From Lachnospiraceae bacterium (GTDB lineage: Bacteria > Bacillota > Clostridia > Lachnospirales > Lachnospiraceae): 64,000 bases of DNA. A program made the position numbers and the translations under genes. Positions 18,607 to 27,057 of this stretch are shown one piece after another (the first letter of the stretch is position 1; each line of letters begins with the position of its first letter). Under the pieces are notes generated by a model that saw only the letters and a program-made list of their open reading frames with translations, did not search any database and was not told the DNA's origin. Location: positions 558,001-622,000 of the forward strand of contig CP107199.1 in NCBI GenBank assembly GCA_025758065.1. Reading direction: 5' to 3'.

Positions 18607-19044
18607 ATGATCGTTTCTACAAAAGGCCGTTACGCACTGCGGGTCATGGTAGAACTGGCCCAGCATCAGGGAGACGGCTATGTTCCTCTGAACGTGATCG
18701 CTGAACGGCAGGATATTTCTGAAAAATATCTGGAAAGTATATTAAAGGTACTTGTACAGGACAAACTCCTTACAGGACTCCGTGGACGTGGCGGCGGCTA
18801 CCGCCTGACAAAAGTGCCCGAAGATTACACTCTGGGCGAAATTCTCCGGCTTACCGAAGGTTCACTGGCTCCTGTGGCCTGCACAGAAGAAGGAGAACAT
18901 GACTGTCCAAGGAAAGAAATCTGTCCATCCCATCCTGTATGGCAGAAACTGGATCATATGATCAATGAATTTTTTGACGGGATCACACTGGCAGACCTGA
19001 TACAGCCGACATCAGACAAAGCTGAAAAAGATACTGCTAAGTAA
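18607..19044 (+). CDS. Rrf2 family regulator with three conserved cysteines (IscR-like)
   Basis: 145-residue winged-helix repressor or sensor. STKGRYALRVMVELA is the typical Rrf2 N terminus and ISEKYLESILKVLVQDKLL spans the recognition region. Cys92, Cys100 and Cys106 follow, the arrangement used by IscR/NsrR-type proteins to hold an iron-sulfur cluster, though the first spacing is longer than in IscR. I start at 18607 because AAAGGAG lies 10 bases upstream. No iscS/iscU or cysteine genes are adjacent, so its targets are elsewhere or it only controls itself. Confidence 0.92.
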   Translation: MIVSTKGRYALRVMVELAQHQGDGYVPLNVIAERQDISEKYLESILKVLVQDKLLTGLRGRGGGYRLTKVPEDYTLGEILRLTEGSLAPVACTEEGEHDCPRKEICPSHPVWQKLDHMINEFFDGITLADLIQPTSDKAEKDTAK

Positions 19045-19061
19045 ATATATCGTTAGCATGT

Positions 19062-19661
19062 TTAATAATCTCTCCCGTTTTCCTTCAGCCACGCCCGTCT
19101 CGCCTTATAATCCGGCAGCACTTTTTCTACCTCTGCCCAGAAAAGGGGCGAATGGTTCATCTGTTTTCTGTGGGCAAGTTCGTGGACTACTACGTAGTCT
19201 AATATTTCCGGCGGCATAAGGATCAGTTTCCAGTGAAAGTTTAAATTGCCTTCCCCACTGCAGCTTCCCCAGCGCGTTTTGGCAGCCCGGATGCTGATCC
19301 GGCCGTAGGTGACACCCATGAGCTTTGCATACCAGGCAGTGCGCTCTATGATCTTTTTTCTGGCAGCCCGGCGGTAAAAAGCTTCTATCTCCGGATGTCC
19401 TTCATAATCCGGCTTTGGAGCTTCTGCCTTTTTGCGGCGGTGTTTTTCTATGAGGAACCATTTTTCCACGATCCATTCCTGCCGGTCATTTACAAAATCC
19501 ATCAGCACCTTTTTAGTGATACCTTTTGGGACCCGGATCAGCACTTTACCATCTGCCTGTACCTCCAGCCCAATGGTACGCCGTTTGGAATATACTACAT
19601 CTACCGGGATCGTTCCTTCTTTTTCTCCCTGACGCCATCCAACTTCAATCCTGCTTACCAT
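19062..19661 (-). CDS. YgjP-like zinc metallopeptidase (DUF45)
   Basis: 199-residue protein with the zinc-site motif HELAH (His160-Glu161-His164) and a third likely ligand, His170 in MNHSPLFW. TRWGSC and NFHWKLILMP are signature segments of this family. The N-terminal half is a small beta-rich domain. Family members are SprT/WLM-like and have no settled substrate. It converges with the Rrf2 gene, with only 17 bases between stops. Confidence 0.9.
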   Translation of the reverse strand: MVSRIEVGWRQGEKEGTIPVDVVYSKRRTIGLEVQADGKVLIRVPKGITKKVLMDFVNDRQEWIVEKWFLIEKHRRKKAEAPKPDYEGHPEIEAFYRRAARKKIIERTAWYAKLMGVTYGRISIRAAKTRWGSCSGEGNLNFHWKLILMPPEILDYVVVHELAHRKQMNHSPLFWAEVEKVLPDYKARRAWLKENGRDY

Positions 19662-19735
19662 CTTATCACCTCATTCCTGTCCTGTAGATATATTGCACGA
19701 AAGCAGATCACGCTGCAAAATTTTTATTTTCAAAA

Positions 19736-19785
19736 ATACCCCCGGCACAAAAACGAACATTTTTCCTTTTTGTACTGAGGGTATA
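19736..19785 (-). terminator. terminator of the polysaccharide operon
   Basis: On the minus strand ATACCC pairs with GGGTAT and ACAAAAA with TTTTTGT across an internal loop, followed by five T. It lies beyond the Wzm stop, on the far side of the family B repeat, so that repeat appears inserted between the last gene and its terminator. Confidence 0.65.
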
Positions 19786-19810
19786 TCATCTTCTTTTATC
19801 TGTCTGTCGC

Positions 19811-19975
19811 CTAGTACATCGTTTCGTAAATAACTGTACTAATCACGTAGGATGCGGATTTGAGTGTGCAGGTCTAAAAACGCAGGCGTAGCGGGCTACG
19901 CTGAGGCTTTTAAGCCTGTGCAATCAGATTCGCAGACAAGTGAGTGGTATAGTTATTTCGAAAACGATGTACTAG
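19811..19975. repeat. family B repeat, full copy (165 bp, MITE-like)
   Basis: Starts CTAGTACATCGTTTCG and ends CGAAAACGATGTACTAG, with inverted ends of roughly 26-30 bp holding small indels. The centre has a perfect GCGTAGC-gg-GCTACGC hairpin. It is the same length as family A and shares its CTAGTA start, but the inside is unrelated. It carries no coding capacity. Confidence 0.88.
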
Positions 19976-19995
19976 GCACATTAGCCGATCACAGC

Positions 19996-20808
19996 CTACA
20001 GCACATCTGAAAAATGAGGCCGCAGCTTCTTAAACATCTTAAGTCCCACTCCAAATACAAAAAGAGTGAAGCCCCAGTAATAAATGGTCAGTTTCGGTCT
20101 TTCCCAGAACCAGTTACCTGTGATCATACTGTCCTTATAACCGGTTACAATGTAATAAAATGGATTGATCTTAAATAATGGTTCGATCCAGGGTAAACGG
20201 TTGGTAAACATGGACTCATGGTACATGATGGGCGCCATCCAGATACCAAACTGAAGGCAGATTCCTACGATCTGGGACATATCCTTGAAAAATACATTCA
20301 CAGAGGAAGTAAAATATCCCAGTCCCAGAGCCAGCATAGATGCTGCAAAGCTATAGTAGATCACCTGGATCCAGGAAAGCATTGGCGTTCTTCCTGCTAC
20401 CAGATACATGATCATCATAATAAGAACGAAAAAACCATGTACCAGCAAACAGGATATCAGCTTGATCATAGGCAGTATCTCTACTTTAAATACTACTTTC
20501 TTGACCAGATAGCTGTATTCCTGCAGACAGCCCGTGATCCCATTTAAAGCTTCCCCGAAGAAAAACCAGGGGACAATACCCGGAACCAGCCAGATCACAT
20601 AACTGACTCCCGGAACCGGAGGCGGTGATTTAAAGCCTATGCCAAAGATAACCGCATAGATCACAATGGTAACTACCGGCTGGATGAACATCCACACAAT
20701 ACCAAAATAGGATCCTACAAAACGCTTGCGAAAATCTGCTTTTCCCAGATCCCATACCAGTTTTCTTTTTTTAATGATCTCTTTTAAAAGAGACAGCGCA
20801 TAATTCAT
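19996..20808 (-). CDS. ABC-2 type polysaccharide export permease (Wzm/TagG-like)
   Basis: 270-residue membrane subunit with about six membrane segments. It has KADFRKRFVGSYFGIVWMFIQP near the N terminus and the C-terminal NPFYYIVTGYKDS segment, both typical of O-antigen and teichoic acid exporters. Such permeases need a separate ATPase (Wzt/TagH). None lies within this cluster, and the gene is followed at once by a family B repeat. Last gene of the polysaccharide operon. A flippase (24916) in the same operon suggests either two export routes or reuse of an ATPase elsewhere. Confidence 0.9.
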   Translation of the reverse strand: MNYALSLLKEIIKKRKLVWDLGKADFRKRFVGSYFGIVWMFIQPVVTIVIYAVIFGIGFKSPPPVPGVSYVIWLVPGIVPWFFFGEALNGITGCLQEYSYLVKKVVFKVEILPMIKLISCLLVHGFFVLIMMIMYLVAGRTPMLSWIQVIYYSFAASMLALGLGYFTSSVNVFFKDMSQIVGICLQFGIWMAPIMYHESMFTNRLPWIEPLFKINPFYYIVTGYKDSMITGNWFWERPKLTIYYWGFTLFVFGVGLKMFKKLRPHFSDVL

Positions 20809-20847
20809 AAATTCGTTTCCTTATACTTTTTTCCTGGCAGAACTGTC

Positions 20848-21402
20848 TTAGAACTTAAAAGTATCCTTTAAACCGCTCCACTTTTTGTCCTTATCAGAGA
20901 TGATCAGTTCCATACCCGGTTCGATAGGCCAGTCTACGCCGATCTCAGGATCGCTCCATAACAGACCGCCTTCATCACCTGGATGATAGAAATCAGTACA
21001 CTTATAAGCAAACTCTGCTTCATCAGACAGAACTAAGAAACCATGTGCAAAGCCTTCCGGAATATAGAACTGCTTTTTATTCTCAGCAGATAAGGTTACA
21101 CCAAACCACTTTCCATACGTTTTGGAGTCAGAACGCAGATCTACTGCTACGTCAAATACAGTTCCGCGAACAGCACGTACTAATTTTCCCTGAGGATACT
21201 GCTTCTGGAAATGAAGCCCTCTTAAAACACCTTTTACTGACATGGACTGATTATCCTGGACGAAAGTCATGTCCAGACCCGCTTCCTTGAAATCGTTCTG
21301 GTTGTAAGTTTCCATGAAATAGCCTCTTTCATCTTTAAATACAGTAGGCTCGATCACATAAAGTCCTTCAATATCACAGGTTGTTACTTTAATCTTTCCC
21401 AT
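20848..21402 (-). CDS. rfbC: dTDP-4-dehydrorhamnose 3,5-epimerase
   Basis: 184-residue cupin-fold epimerase of dTDP-L-rhamnose synthesis. The catalytic base His64 is in LRGLHFQ and its Asp partner (about 88) in VFDVAVDLR. FYIPEGFAHGFLVLSD is the family signature. AAAGGAG precedes the ATG. The other rhamnose genes (rfbA, rfbB, rfbD) are not in the window. It supplies rhamnose to the rhamnosyltransferase-like GT2 at 23927. A family A repeat lies 31 bases upstream and may carry the -10 box. Confidence 0.95.
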   Translation of the reverse strand: MGKIKVTTCDIEGLYVIEPTVFKDERGYFMETYNQNDFKEAGLDMTFVQDNQSMSVKGVLRGLHFQKQYPQGKLVRAVRGTVFDVAVDLRSDSKTYGKWFGVTLSAENKKQFYIPEGFAHGFLVLSDEAEFAYKCTDFYHPGDEGGLLWSDPEIGVDWPIEPGMELIISDKDKKWSGLKDTFKF

Positions 21403-21432
21403 AATGCTTCTCCTTTATTTTTCTTCTGATTC

Positions 21433-21597
21433 CTAGTATAATCCACAATAATTATCCGCCCATTTCACTTGTCTAAATTTCCATCTGCCGCGTCAGCTTC
21501 AATCGACAATGCTACCGGCATCGCCTCATTCAGCTTCCTTGCACATGAAAATTTATCCTGCGTGTAATGGATCGGTAATTATCGTGGATTATACTAG
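21433..21597. repeat. family A repeat, copy 2 (165 bp)
   Basis: Same length, orientation and ends as copy 1 at 15295, with two substitutions. It lies 31 bases upstream of rfbC, just as copy 1 lies 28 bases upstream of a minus-strand gene. In both cases the gene-facing end supplies TATACT at a suitable distance. The rest of the 333-base spacer (21598-21735) shows nothing I can name. Confidence 0.92.
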
Positions 21598-21735
21598 TTT
21601 TTTGTTTATCGGCTATAACTTAATAATGATATATTTTCCACATTCATCTGGAAATTTTACCACGTTATAAACAAGTCTGCAACTGTTTATCCCCACATTG
21701 TCACCATGTTCCCGGCATGTACTAACACAAAAACA

Positions 21736-23517
21736 CTACAGCCTTAAGCACACCACTGCGAAAATGCGGAGGATCACATACACATCCGCTGCCATCATAG
21801 TATACAGGATCAGCCTGTCATCTGTTCCTGTCCGTACCACCTTTTGGTTTTTAAGGGTAAACAGGAAAACAGGAAGCAGGGGAAGCATATATCTTCCCTG
21901 GACTCCCTGGACCATATTGGAGCTTTTCGGAGTCCATGCAAGAAGCATAGAAAACATCAGCGCTCCAAAGATCACCAGGCAGATAAACCAGATCCACAAC
22001 CGGTCTTTTATTTTCATAAAAATCTCTTCTCCCGGCTTTTTAAGTGCCAGCAGTACCAGACATGCAGTAAGCACTAAAATGATAACATAAGGCGTATTTA
22101 ACACCGGATCCCGGTTGCCTAAGGACTCTCCTAATATTCCCGAATACAGGCTTTCTCCCTGCCACGATACTGTATTATAGAAAAGCTGTAATACCCGGAC
22201 CGGCTGGTGGATCAGCTCTGCAAAGGAATACCCTGCTTCTTCAGCCCAGGCAACATAGCTGTCACTTTCCTGTGTATACATGGCAACTGTCCTTAAATTC
22301 ACCACTGCCATAGCTGCTAAAAAACTTCCAAGGACAGCAGCCGCTGAAAGCATCCATTTCCCAAAATTTCCAAACTTTCTTACCGGGACCAGCAGGCAGA
22401 AGCCTGCAATGGCACCATATACCATTTTACAGGGCCCCATAACTGCCATGACCACAGCCAGGACGATCACATCCCCTACCTTCACTGTTTCTGCCTTATA
22501 AGCCAGATCCAGGCACACTGCCGTAAAATAACCTGTAAATGCCAGTATAACCACATCATAAGATAAAGAGGCCGCCAGATGAAGACTCATTGGTAAAATG
22601 GATACACCAAAAAATACATTTTTGCCAAAAGGCAGCCGTTTTATAGTCAATGCACCAACTGCCGCAAAAAGCAGGAGATTAAAAAACCGGCCCAGATATA
22701 AAAGGGCAATGCTATTAAGCCCCAATATTCTTGCCAGAGTAAATCCCAGTGCCTGTGGCATATAAGCTAACGGCGTGGTACGCACAGAGGGCTGGCGGGA
22801 GACACGCAGACCAGCTGTTTTCACACTGCTGTCCATACCTATACTGTCTCCTGTACTTGTACTCTCCTTTGTGCTTTCACTGTCTGCAGACGGTTCCGCA
22901 CTCTGTTCACTGACCGCTCTCCTATTATGGATCGCCACGTAAGTTTCTTCTTTTAAGGTCTGTCCAAGGATAATGGGCTTTCCTGCATCATTCTCTCCAC
23001 TTTCCCCGTCCAACGCTTCCTGTCTGCTTTTTTCTTTCCAGTCCCGGAACTCCTGGTTCACATCCTCCAGCCAGTCATCTTCTGCCCGGACATAGATATA
23101 ACCATCTTCATCAGCTGCCGGCAGTCCTAAAAAGCAGTTGGAAAGCTTATAAGCACTGATATAGTGGCTTACTTCATCAGGTGCCGAAAGCGGAGCCAGA
23201 ACCATCATATATAAAATGCCAAGACACATGACAGTTCCAAAGAACAAACCTGGAAGTTTCCGATTTTCTTTTCCTGAAACCATTTTTTCCCCTGGTTCAC
23301 CGGAAATATCACCAGATTTTTCCCATTTTTTTCCAAATAACAGTGTTCCCATTCCTATCAGCATTGCCAGACTCACGAAAAACAGGCCCCCATACCAGCC
23401 ATACAGCCAGCAGTGGCCTGTCTCTGTTACAGATGCCTGCACATCCAGAAGATGCCAGACTCCCAGAAGAAACACAGTGAAAGGCCATAAAAGCCACACA
23501 GATAATTTCTTTTTCAT
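21736..23517 (-). CDS. DUF2142 membrane protein
   Basis: 593-residue protein with about 10-12 membrane segments. Family markers are APDEVSHYISAYKL after an early membrane segment, a Ser/Thr/Glu-rich extracytoplasmic insert (about 195-245), and GRYMLPLLPVFLF near the C terminus. DUF2142 proteins resemble GT-C membrane glycosyltransferases and occur in cell-wall polysaccharide clusters, but no reaction is proven. Here it lies 14 bases after a DUF2304 gene, a common pairing with rhamnan-type clusters. Confidence 0.85.
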   Translation of the reverse strand: MKKKLSVWLLWPFTVFLLGVWHLLDVQASVTETGHCWLYGWYGGLFFVSLAMLIGMGTLLFGKKWEKSGDISGEPGEKMVSGKENRKLPGLFFGTVMCLGILYMMVLAPLSAPDEVSHYISAYKLSNCFLGLPAADEDGYIYVRAEDDWLEDVNQEFRDWKEKSRQEALDGESGENDAGKPIILGQTLKEETYVAIHNRRAVSEQSAEPSADSESTKESTSTGDSIGMDSSVKTAGLRVSRQPSVRTTPLAYMPQALGFTLARILGLNSIALLYLGRFFNLLLFAAVGALTIKRLPFGKNVFFGVSILPMSLHLAASLSYDVVILAFTGYFTAVCLDLAYKAETVKVGDVIVLAVVMAVMGPCKMVYGAIAGFCLLVPVRKFGNFGKWMLSAAAVLGSFLAAMAVVNLRTVAMYTQESDSYVAWAEEAGYSFAELIHQPVRVLQLFYNTVSWQGESLYSGILGESLGNRDPVLNTPYVIILVLTACLVLLALKKPGEEIFMKIKDRLWIWFICLVIFGALMFSMLLAWTPKSSNMVQGVQGRYMLPLLPVFLFTLKNQKVVRTGTDDRLILYTMMAADVYVILRIFAVVCLRL

Positions 23518-23531
23518 CTTTTCTTTCCTTT

Positions 23532-23930
23532 TTATTCACCTTTCCTGCATGTTTCCAGAGCAGCTTCCCTTTCTTCCAATACTGTCTCTTTTTCTTCTAT
23601 CTCTTTCTGTTCCAGCGCCATTTTCTGGATCAGCTCCCTCTGCTTGCTTTCAAGCTGGGATATCTGGATCGTCATGCCAAATGCTTTTATGATGAGCAAA
23701 AAGATCATAAACAGGAATAAAAAATTCGGGGTAGAGTAAATACCTAAAAGCCTTGCACAAAGATCAGCCACTCCCGGCACCACTGCAAATATTACAAGGA
23801 GCAGCGCCATGATCACCCAGAACATGGCAGCTTCGATCTGAACTTTCGCCTGACGTATCTTACGCATCATAAATGTCATGGTAATAACAGAAACTACAAT
23901 CAGTATCACACGAAGCATCATTGTCATCAT
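23532..23930 (-). CDS. DUF2304 small membrane protein
   Basis: 132 residues with three membrane segments (about 4-22, 34-55 and 66-88) and a charged C-terminal coiled coil (ESKQRELIQKMALEQKE and on). DUF2304 proteins sit beside GT2 enzymes in polysaccharide clusters and may anchor or regulate them, though the function is not established. Its start overlaps the end of the GT2 gene (ATGA). Confidence 0.82.
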   Translation of the reverse strand: MMTMMLRVILIVVSVITMTFMMRKIRQAKVQIEAAMFWVIMALLLVIFAVVPGVADLCARLLGIYSTPNFLFLFMIFLLIIKAFGMTIQISQLESKQRELIQKMALEQKEIEEKETVLEEREAALETCRKGE

Positions 23931-24919
23931 CGTCTGTCACCGCCTTCTTTTTTCTCCAGCCAGTATTCCCGGTTCATGGTGCATTTTAAGATCAGCCACC
24001 GTGGAAGCATGGAATATACCTTTCCCATGCGGTATCCCATATACTTAAAACCGCTTTTTACAAACATTCCCGGGATCAGCCATGGTCTGTGCTGCTGCGA
24101 CAGATACCTAGCCGTCTGCTTTACCAGACGGATCCCTTCGCTTTCCGAATGGATACCGCCAAATACCTCCGGATGATCTGCCTGGGATACTGCCAGATCA
24201 AAATTCCGTTTAAACTGCTGGGTGCAGTTGTAGTTATGGGAATGGATCACCTTTGCATCAGCCACATAGGCAATGGCATAATCATCTTCCATGACCGCCT
24301 TTCCTGCAAAGATCATATCTTCATTAAATATGGCATTTTGAATAAATCCCCCCTGAAACCAAAACTTCTCCCGGTCATAGGCACAGCATACATTGGAAGC
24401 AAAGAAGGTCTTTATCCCCAGCCGCTTTAGATCTGCCTTTGTCTTTAAGCAGCTTTTCTCCGGGTAATTAAAAGAACGGGTATAACGTTCCGCCAGCGGG
24501 CAGTCCTTGTCAGGAAGCTGCCTTGCATAAGCCATGATCACAGCTTCTCCTTCCGGACCTCTCTGTTCAAATGCCCCTACCAGTTTTTCAATTAAAAATT
24601 CATCAGCCGGAACCGCATCATCGGTCATGAACACTACAATGTCTGCCCTGCTGAACCGCATTCCCCTGTTTCTTGTAGCGCCATGGTCAAATTCCGCTTT
24701 CGTCAGGTGGTGGACATGAAGATTGCCGATCCCTTCAAAGCCCTTTTCATTCCAGAACGCCTTTTCTGTATTCATTACAATGATCTTCCCTACGGGATAG
24801 GTCTGCTTTTCCAGCATTTTTAAAAGTCTGGAAAATTTCTTACCTGGTTTATAGGTAGGAATCACCACATCCACCCGTGGTTTACGAAGAGCATTTTCAC
24901 TCTTTCTTTCCTCTGTCAT
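23927..24919 (-). CDS. glycosyltransferase family 2, rhamnosyltransferase-like
   Basis: 330-residue GT-A fold enzyme. VDVVIPTYKPG opens the nucleotide-sugar site, FDHGATRNRG is typical of rhamnosyltransferases, and MTDDAVP holds the metal-binding acids. SFNYPEKS and NEDMIFAGKA follow. It probably adds rhamnose during assembly of the repeat unit, consistent with rfbC downstream. Starts and stops overlap both neighbours by four bases. Confidence 0.88.
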   Translation of the reverse strand: MTEERKSENALRKPRVDVVIPTYKPGKKFSRLLKMLEKQTYPVGKIIVMNTEKAFWNEKGFEGIGNLHVHHLTKAEFDHGATRNRGMRFSRADIVVFMTDDAVPADEFLIEKLVGAFEQRGPEGEAVIMAYARQLPDKDCPLAERYTRSFNYPEKSCLKTKADLKRLGIKTFFASNVCCAYDREKFWFQGGFIQNAIFNEDMIFAGKAVMEDDYAIAYVADAKVIHSHNYNCTQQFKRNFDLAVSQADHPEVFGGIHSESEGIRLVKQTARYLSQQHRPWLIPGMFVKSGFKYMGYRMGKVYSMLPRWLILKCTMNREYWLEKKEGGDRR

Positions 24920-26232
24920 TGTCTTATCTCCTTTTCCTCACTTCTGCAGGACTTTACGGTACAAAGACCAAAACCCGCCGTTTCTCCTGCCATCAGCAGC
25001 AGATAACAAAGCGCCGCCCCGTCAATGCCCAAAATCCCGACAAGATTTCCTGACAGGAAAAACGCTGCTGCTGCTGCCGATGCATATACAAAAAACACGG
25101 TTTTCTGCTTCCGCATGATAACCAGTGCGTAATACATCAGATTAGCCAGGGCATAAAAACCGCCTCCAAGAACGATTCCTGCAAATGCCCAAAAATAAAC
25201 GGTCAGTGTTCCCTTTTCGCCTCCCATAAGAAGCTCCATAATGGAAAGTGCCCATTTTCCTAAAACAAGCGTACCTGCCACTGCAAGTACAGTAAGCCCT
25301 AAAATAACCGCTGCGATACGCACCAGTGTCTTCTTAAACTCAGTGATCTTTTCTTCTGTCCAAAGATCTGTAAGAGTTGTCAGGTAAGGACGTATCACAA
25401 AATTGGCTACCATATAAATAACAGAGGTAGGCATAAAAATCAAGTTGAAATATCCTGATGCCGCATTGTTCATATGAGCATCAATAGCATATTTCGCAGA
25501 AGAGAAAATATAAAAATCCAGAAATACGGAAACAAACAAAAATCCTGTATTTTTAAACAGCTTCGCCACTTTTCCCTTTGTAATCGTCCAGTCTACATGA
25601 TCTAATGCATGGATCACATCCAGGTCAAACAAAAAAACACCCATTGCCTGGGCAGCCACTGCCATGAGGCAGGCAAACAGCAGATGGTTAAATGCCCCCA
25701 GGATCACTGTAAATACAGCTACAGAAAAAATAGTCCTGAAAAAGTTTGACTTTCCTGTAAGATATAAGCATCCCTGGCGCTGAAATTCTGACTCATATAC
25801 ATCTGCATATCCGTCAATGACCTTATAGATCACAAGAAGAAGCAGGATCATGCATTTCCCTGCTGTATAATCCCCGATCCCATTTCGGAAAGCTATGGTC
25901 CTTGCAGTCAGAAACAAAGCACCTGCAACCAATGCAAGCATACAGGTCATATTTCTATGTTCCCTGTATTCCCCAAAAGAATACTCACCTTTTCCGTCTG
26001 TGATCTGGAAAGGTCTTATTCCAAAATAAGCCACTAAAAACAGCTGCTGACCCAATGTAGAATATCCAAAGGAGAATATGCCTCCCTTTTCCTCTCCTGC
26101 CATACGTATGACCAGAAAAGAGAGTACCATGCTTGCAAAGGCATATACAAAGCTGCCTGCAATATTCCATATTACATTGGCTCTTGCAACATTATCTCCC
26201 TTATATAATAACCGCTTCGTAAGATTTTTCAT
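24916..26232 (-). CDS. polysaccharide flippase (Wzx-like, MOP superfamily)
   Basis: 438-residue membrane protein with about 12 segments, starting with a short charged N terminus and ANVIWNIAGSFVYAFASMVLSFLVIRMAG, the usual first helix of polysaccharide transporters. It should move lipid-linked repeat units across the membrane. The same operon ends with an ABC-2 export permease, which would serve a different mechanism. Overlaps the following GT2. Confidence 0.85.
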   Translation of the reverse strand: MKNLTKRLLYKGDNVARANVIWNIAGSFVYAFASMVLSFLVIRMAGEEKGGIFSFGYSTLGQQLFLVAYFGIRPFQITDGKGEYSFGEYREHRNMTCMLALVAGALFLTARTIAFRNGIGDYTAGKCMILLLLVIYKVIDGYADVYESEFQRQGCLYLTGKSNFFRTIFSVAVFTVILGAFNHLLFACLMAVAAQAMGVFLFDLDVIHALDHVDWTITKGKVAKLFKNTGFLFVSVFLDFYIFSSAKYAIDAHMNNAASGYFNLIFMPTSVIYMVANFVIRPYLTTLTDLWTEEKITEFKKTLVRIAAVILGLTVLAVAGTLVLGKWALSIMELLMGGEKGTLTVYFWAFAGIVLGGGFYALANLMYYALVIMRKQKTVFFVYASAAAAAFFLSGNLVGILGIDGAALCYLLLMAGETAGFGLCTVKSCRSEEKEIRQ

Positions 26233-26243
26233 ATTTAACCTGC

Positions 26244-26930
26244 TTAACGCTTTCTGAAATTCTGGATGACCAGTATGGATAACAGCATACGCACCATATA
26301 GCTTACTGCTGTCAATGGTTTCAAATAGCTTTCCCCAGCTGTCCGGTCATCAATAGTAACCTGCACTTCTGCGATCTTTGCTCCCTGACGGATAAGGAAG
26401 GATACGGTATCTGGCTCCGGTCCGTAATTTAAATTCCAGGCAAATTCCCCTATCATCTTCCTGCTGAAAAGACGCATGCCTGAGGTAGGATCTTTGATCT
26501 TTGCTCCTGTAGTCAGCCAGATCGCCGTTCCGATCAGCCGGCTTCCAAGCATCCTCATGGACCAGCTTTTCTTCTCTGTTACAAAGCGTGAACCAATAAC
26601 AATGTCATAACCTTCATCCATTTTTTCTTTCATGGACTTAATATATTCCGGTCGGTGCTGTCCGTCACCGTCAAACTGTACAGCGTAGCTATAGCCCTTC
26701 TGCCATGCATATTTCATACCGGTCTGGAAACAGCCAGCCAGTCCTAAATTTACCGGAAGATCAATAAAATTATATCCCCGTCTCCGGCAAATGGCAGCCG
26801 TATCATCTTTTGAGCCATCATTGACCACCACATAATCCAGTTCCGGAAAATCGTTTTTAATATGGTCTACCACTCTCTCAATGTTTTTTTCTTCATTATA
26901 GGCCGGTATGACCAAAAGTACCTTATCCAT
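26244..26930 (-). CDS. glycosyltransferase family 2, polyprenyl-phosphate sugar transferase-like
   Basis: 228-residue cytoplasmic or membrane-associated enzyme resembling dolichol-phosphate mannosyltransferase: LLVIPAYNEEKNIERV, VVVNDGSKDDT, the metal motif QFDGDGQHRPEYI, and DPTSGMRLFSRK. No C-terminal membrane domain is present. It likely loads a sugar on undecaprenyl phosphate for later transfer outside, perhaps by the DUF2142 protein. I start at the ATG at 26930 with GAGG about 12 bases upstream. A longer frame from 27008 adds residues unlike the family. Confidence 0.87.
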   Translation of the reverse strand: MDKVLLVIPAYNEEKNIERVVDHIKNDFPELDYVVVNDGSKDDTAAICRRRGYNFIDLPVNLGLAGCFQTGMKYAWQKGYSYAVQFDGDGQHRPEYIKSMKEKMDEGYDIVIGSRFVTEKKSWSMRMLGSRLIGTAIWLTTGAKIKDPTSGMRLFSRKMIGEFAWNLNYGPEPDTVSFLIRQGAKIAEVQVTIDDRTAGESYLKPLTAVSYMVRMLLSILVIQNFRKR

Positions 26931-27057
26931 TGTTTCTATTCCTCTATACCCTGTTACAGTTCCACCAAGCTTCTTGTTTTCATGAATATGGAAACAAGAA
27001 AATCTCATGGCTGAACAATAACACTTTCTTCTTATCCTGTTACACTATTATCCCCCA

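Noticed and set aside
15295..21597. CRISPR-like repeat pattern from the family A copies
   Set aside because: The copies are 165 bp, far apart, have inverted ends, and no short regular spacers exist.
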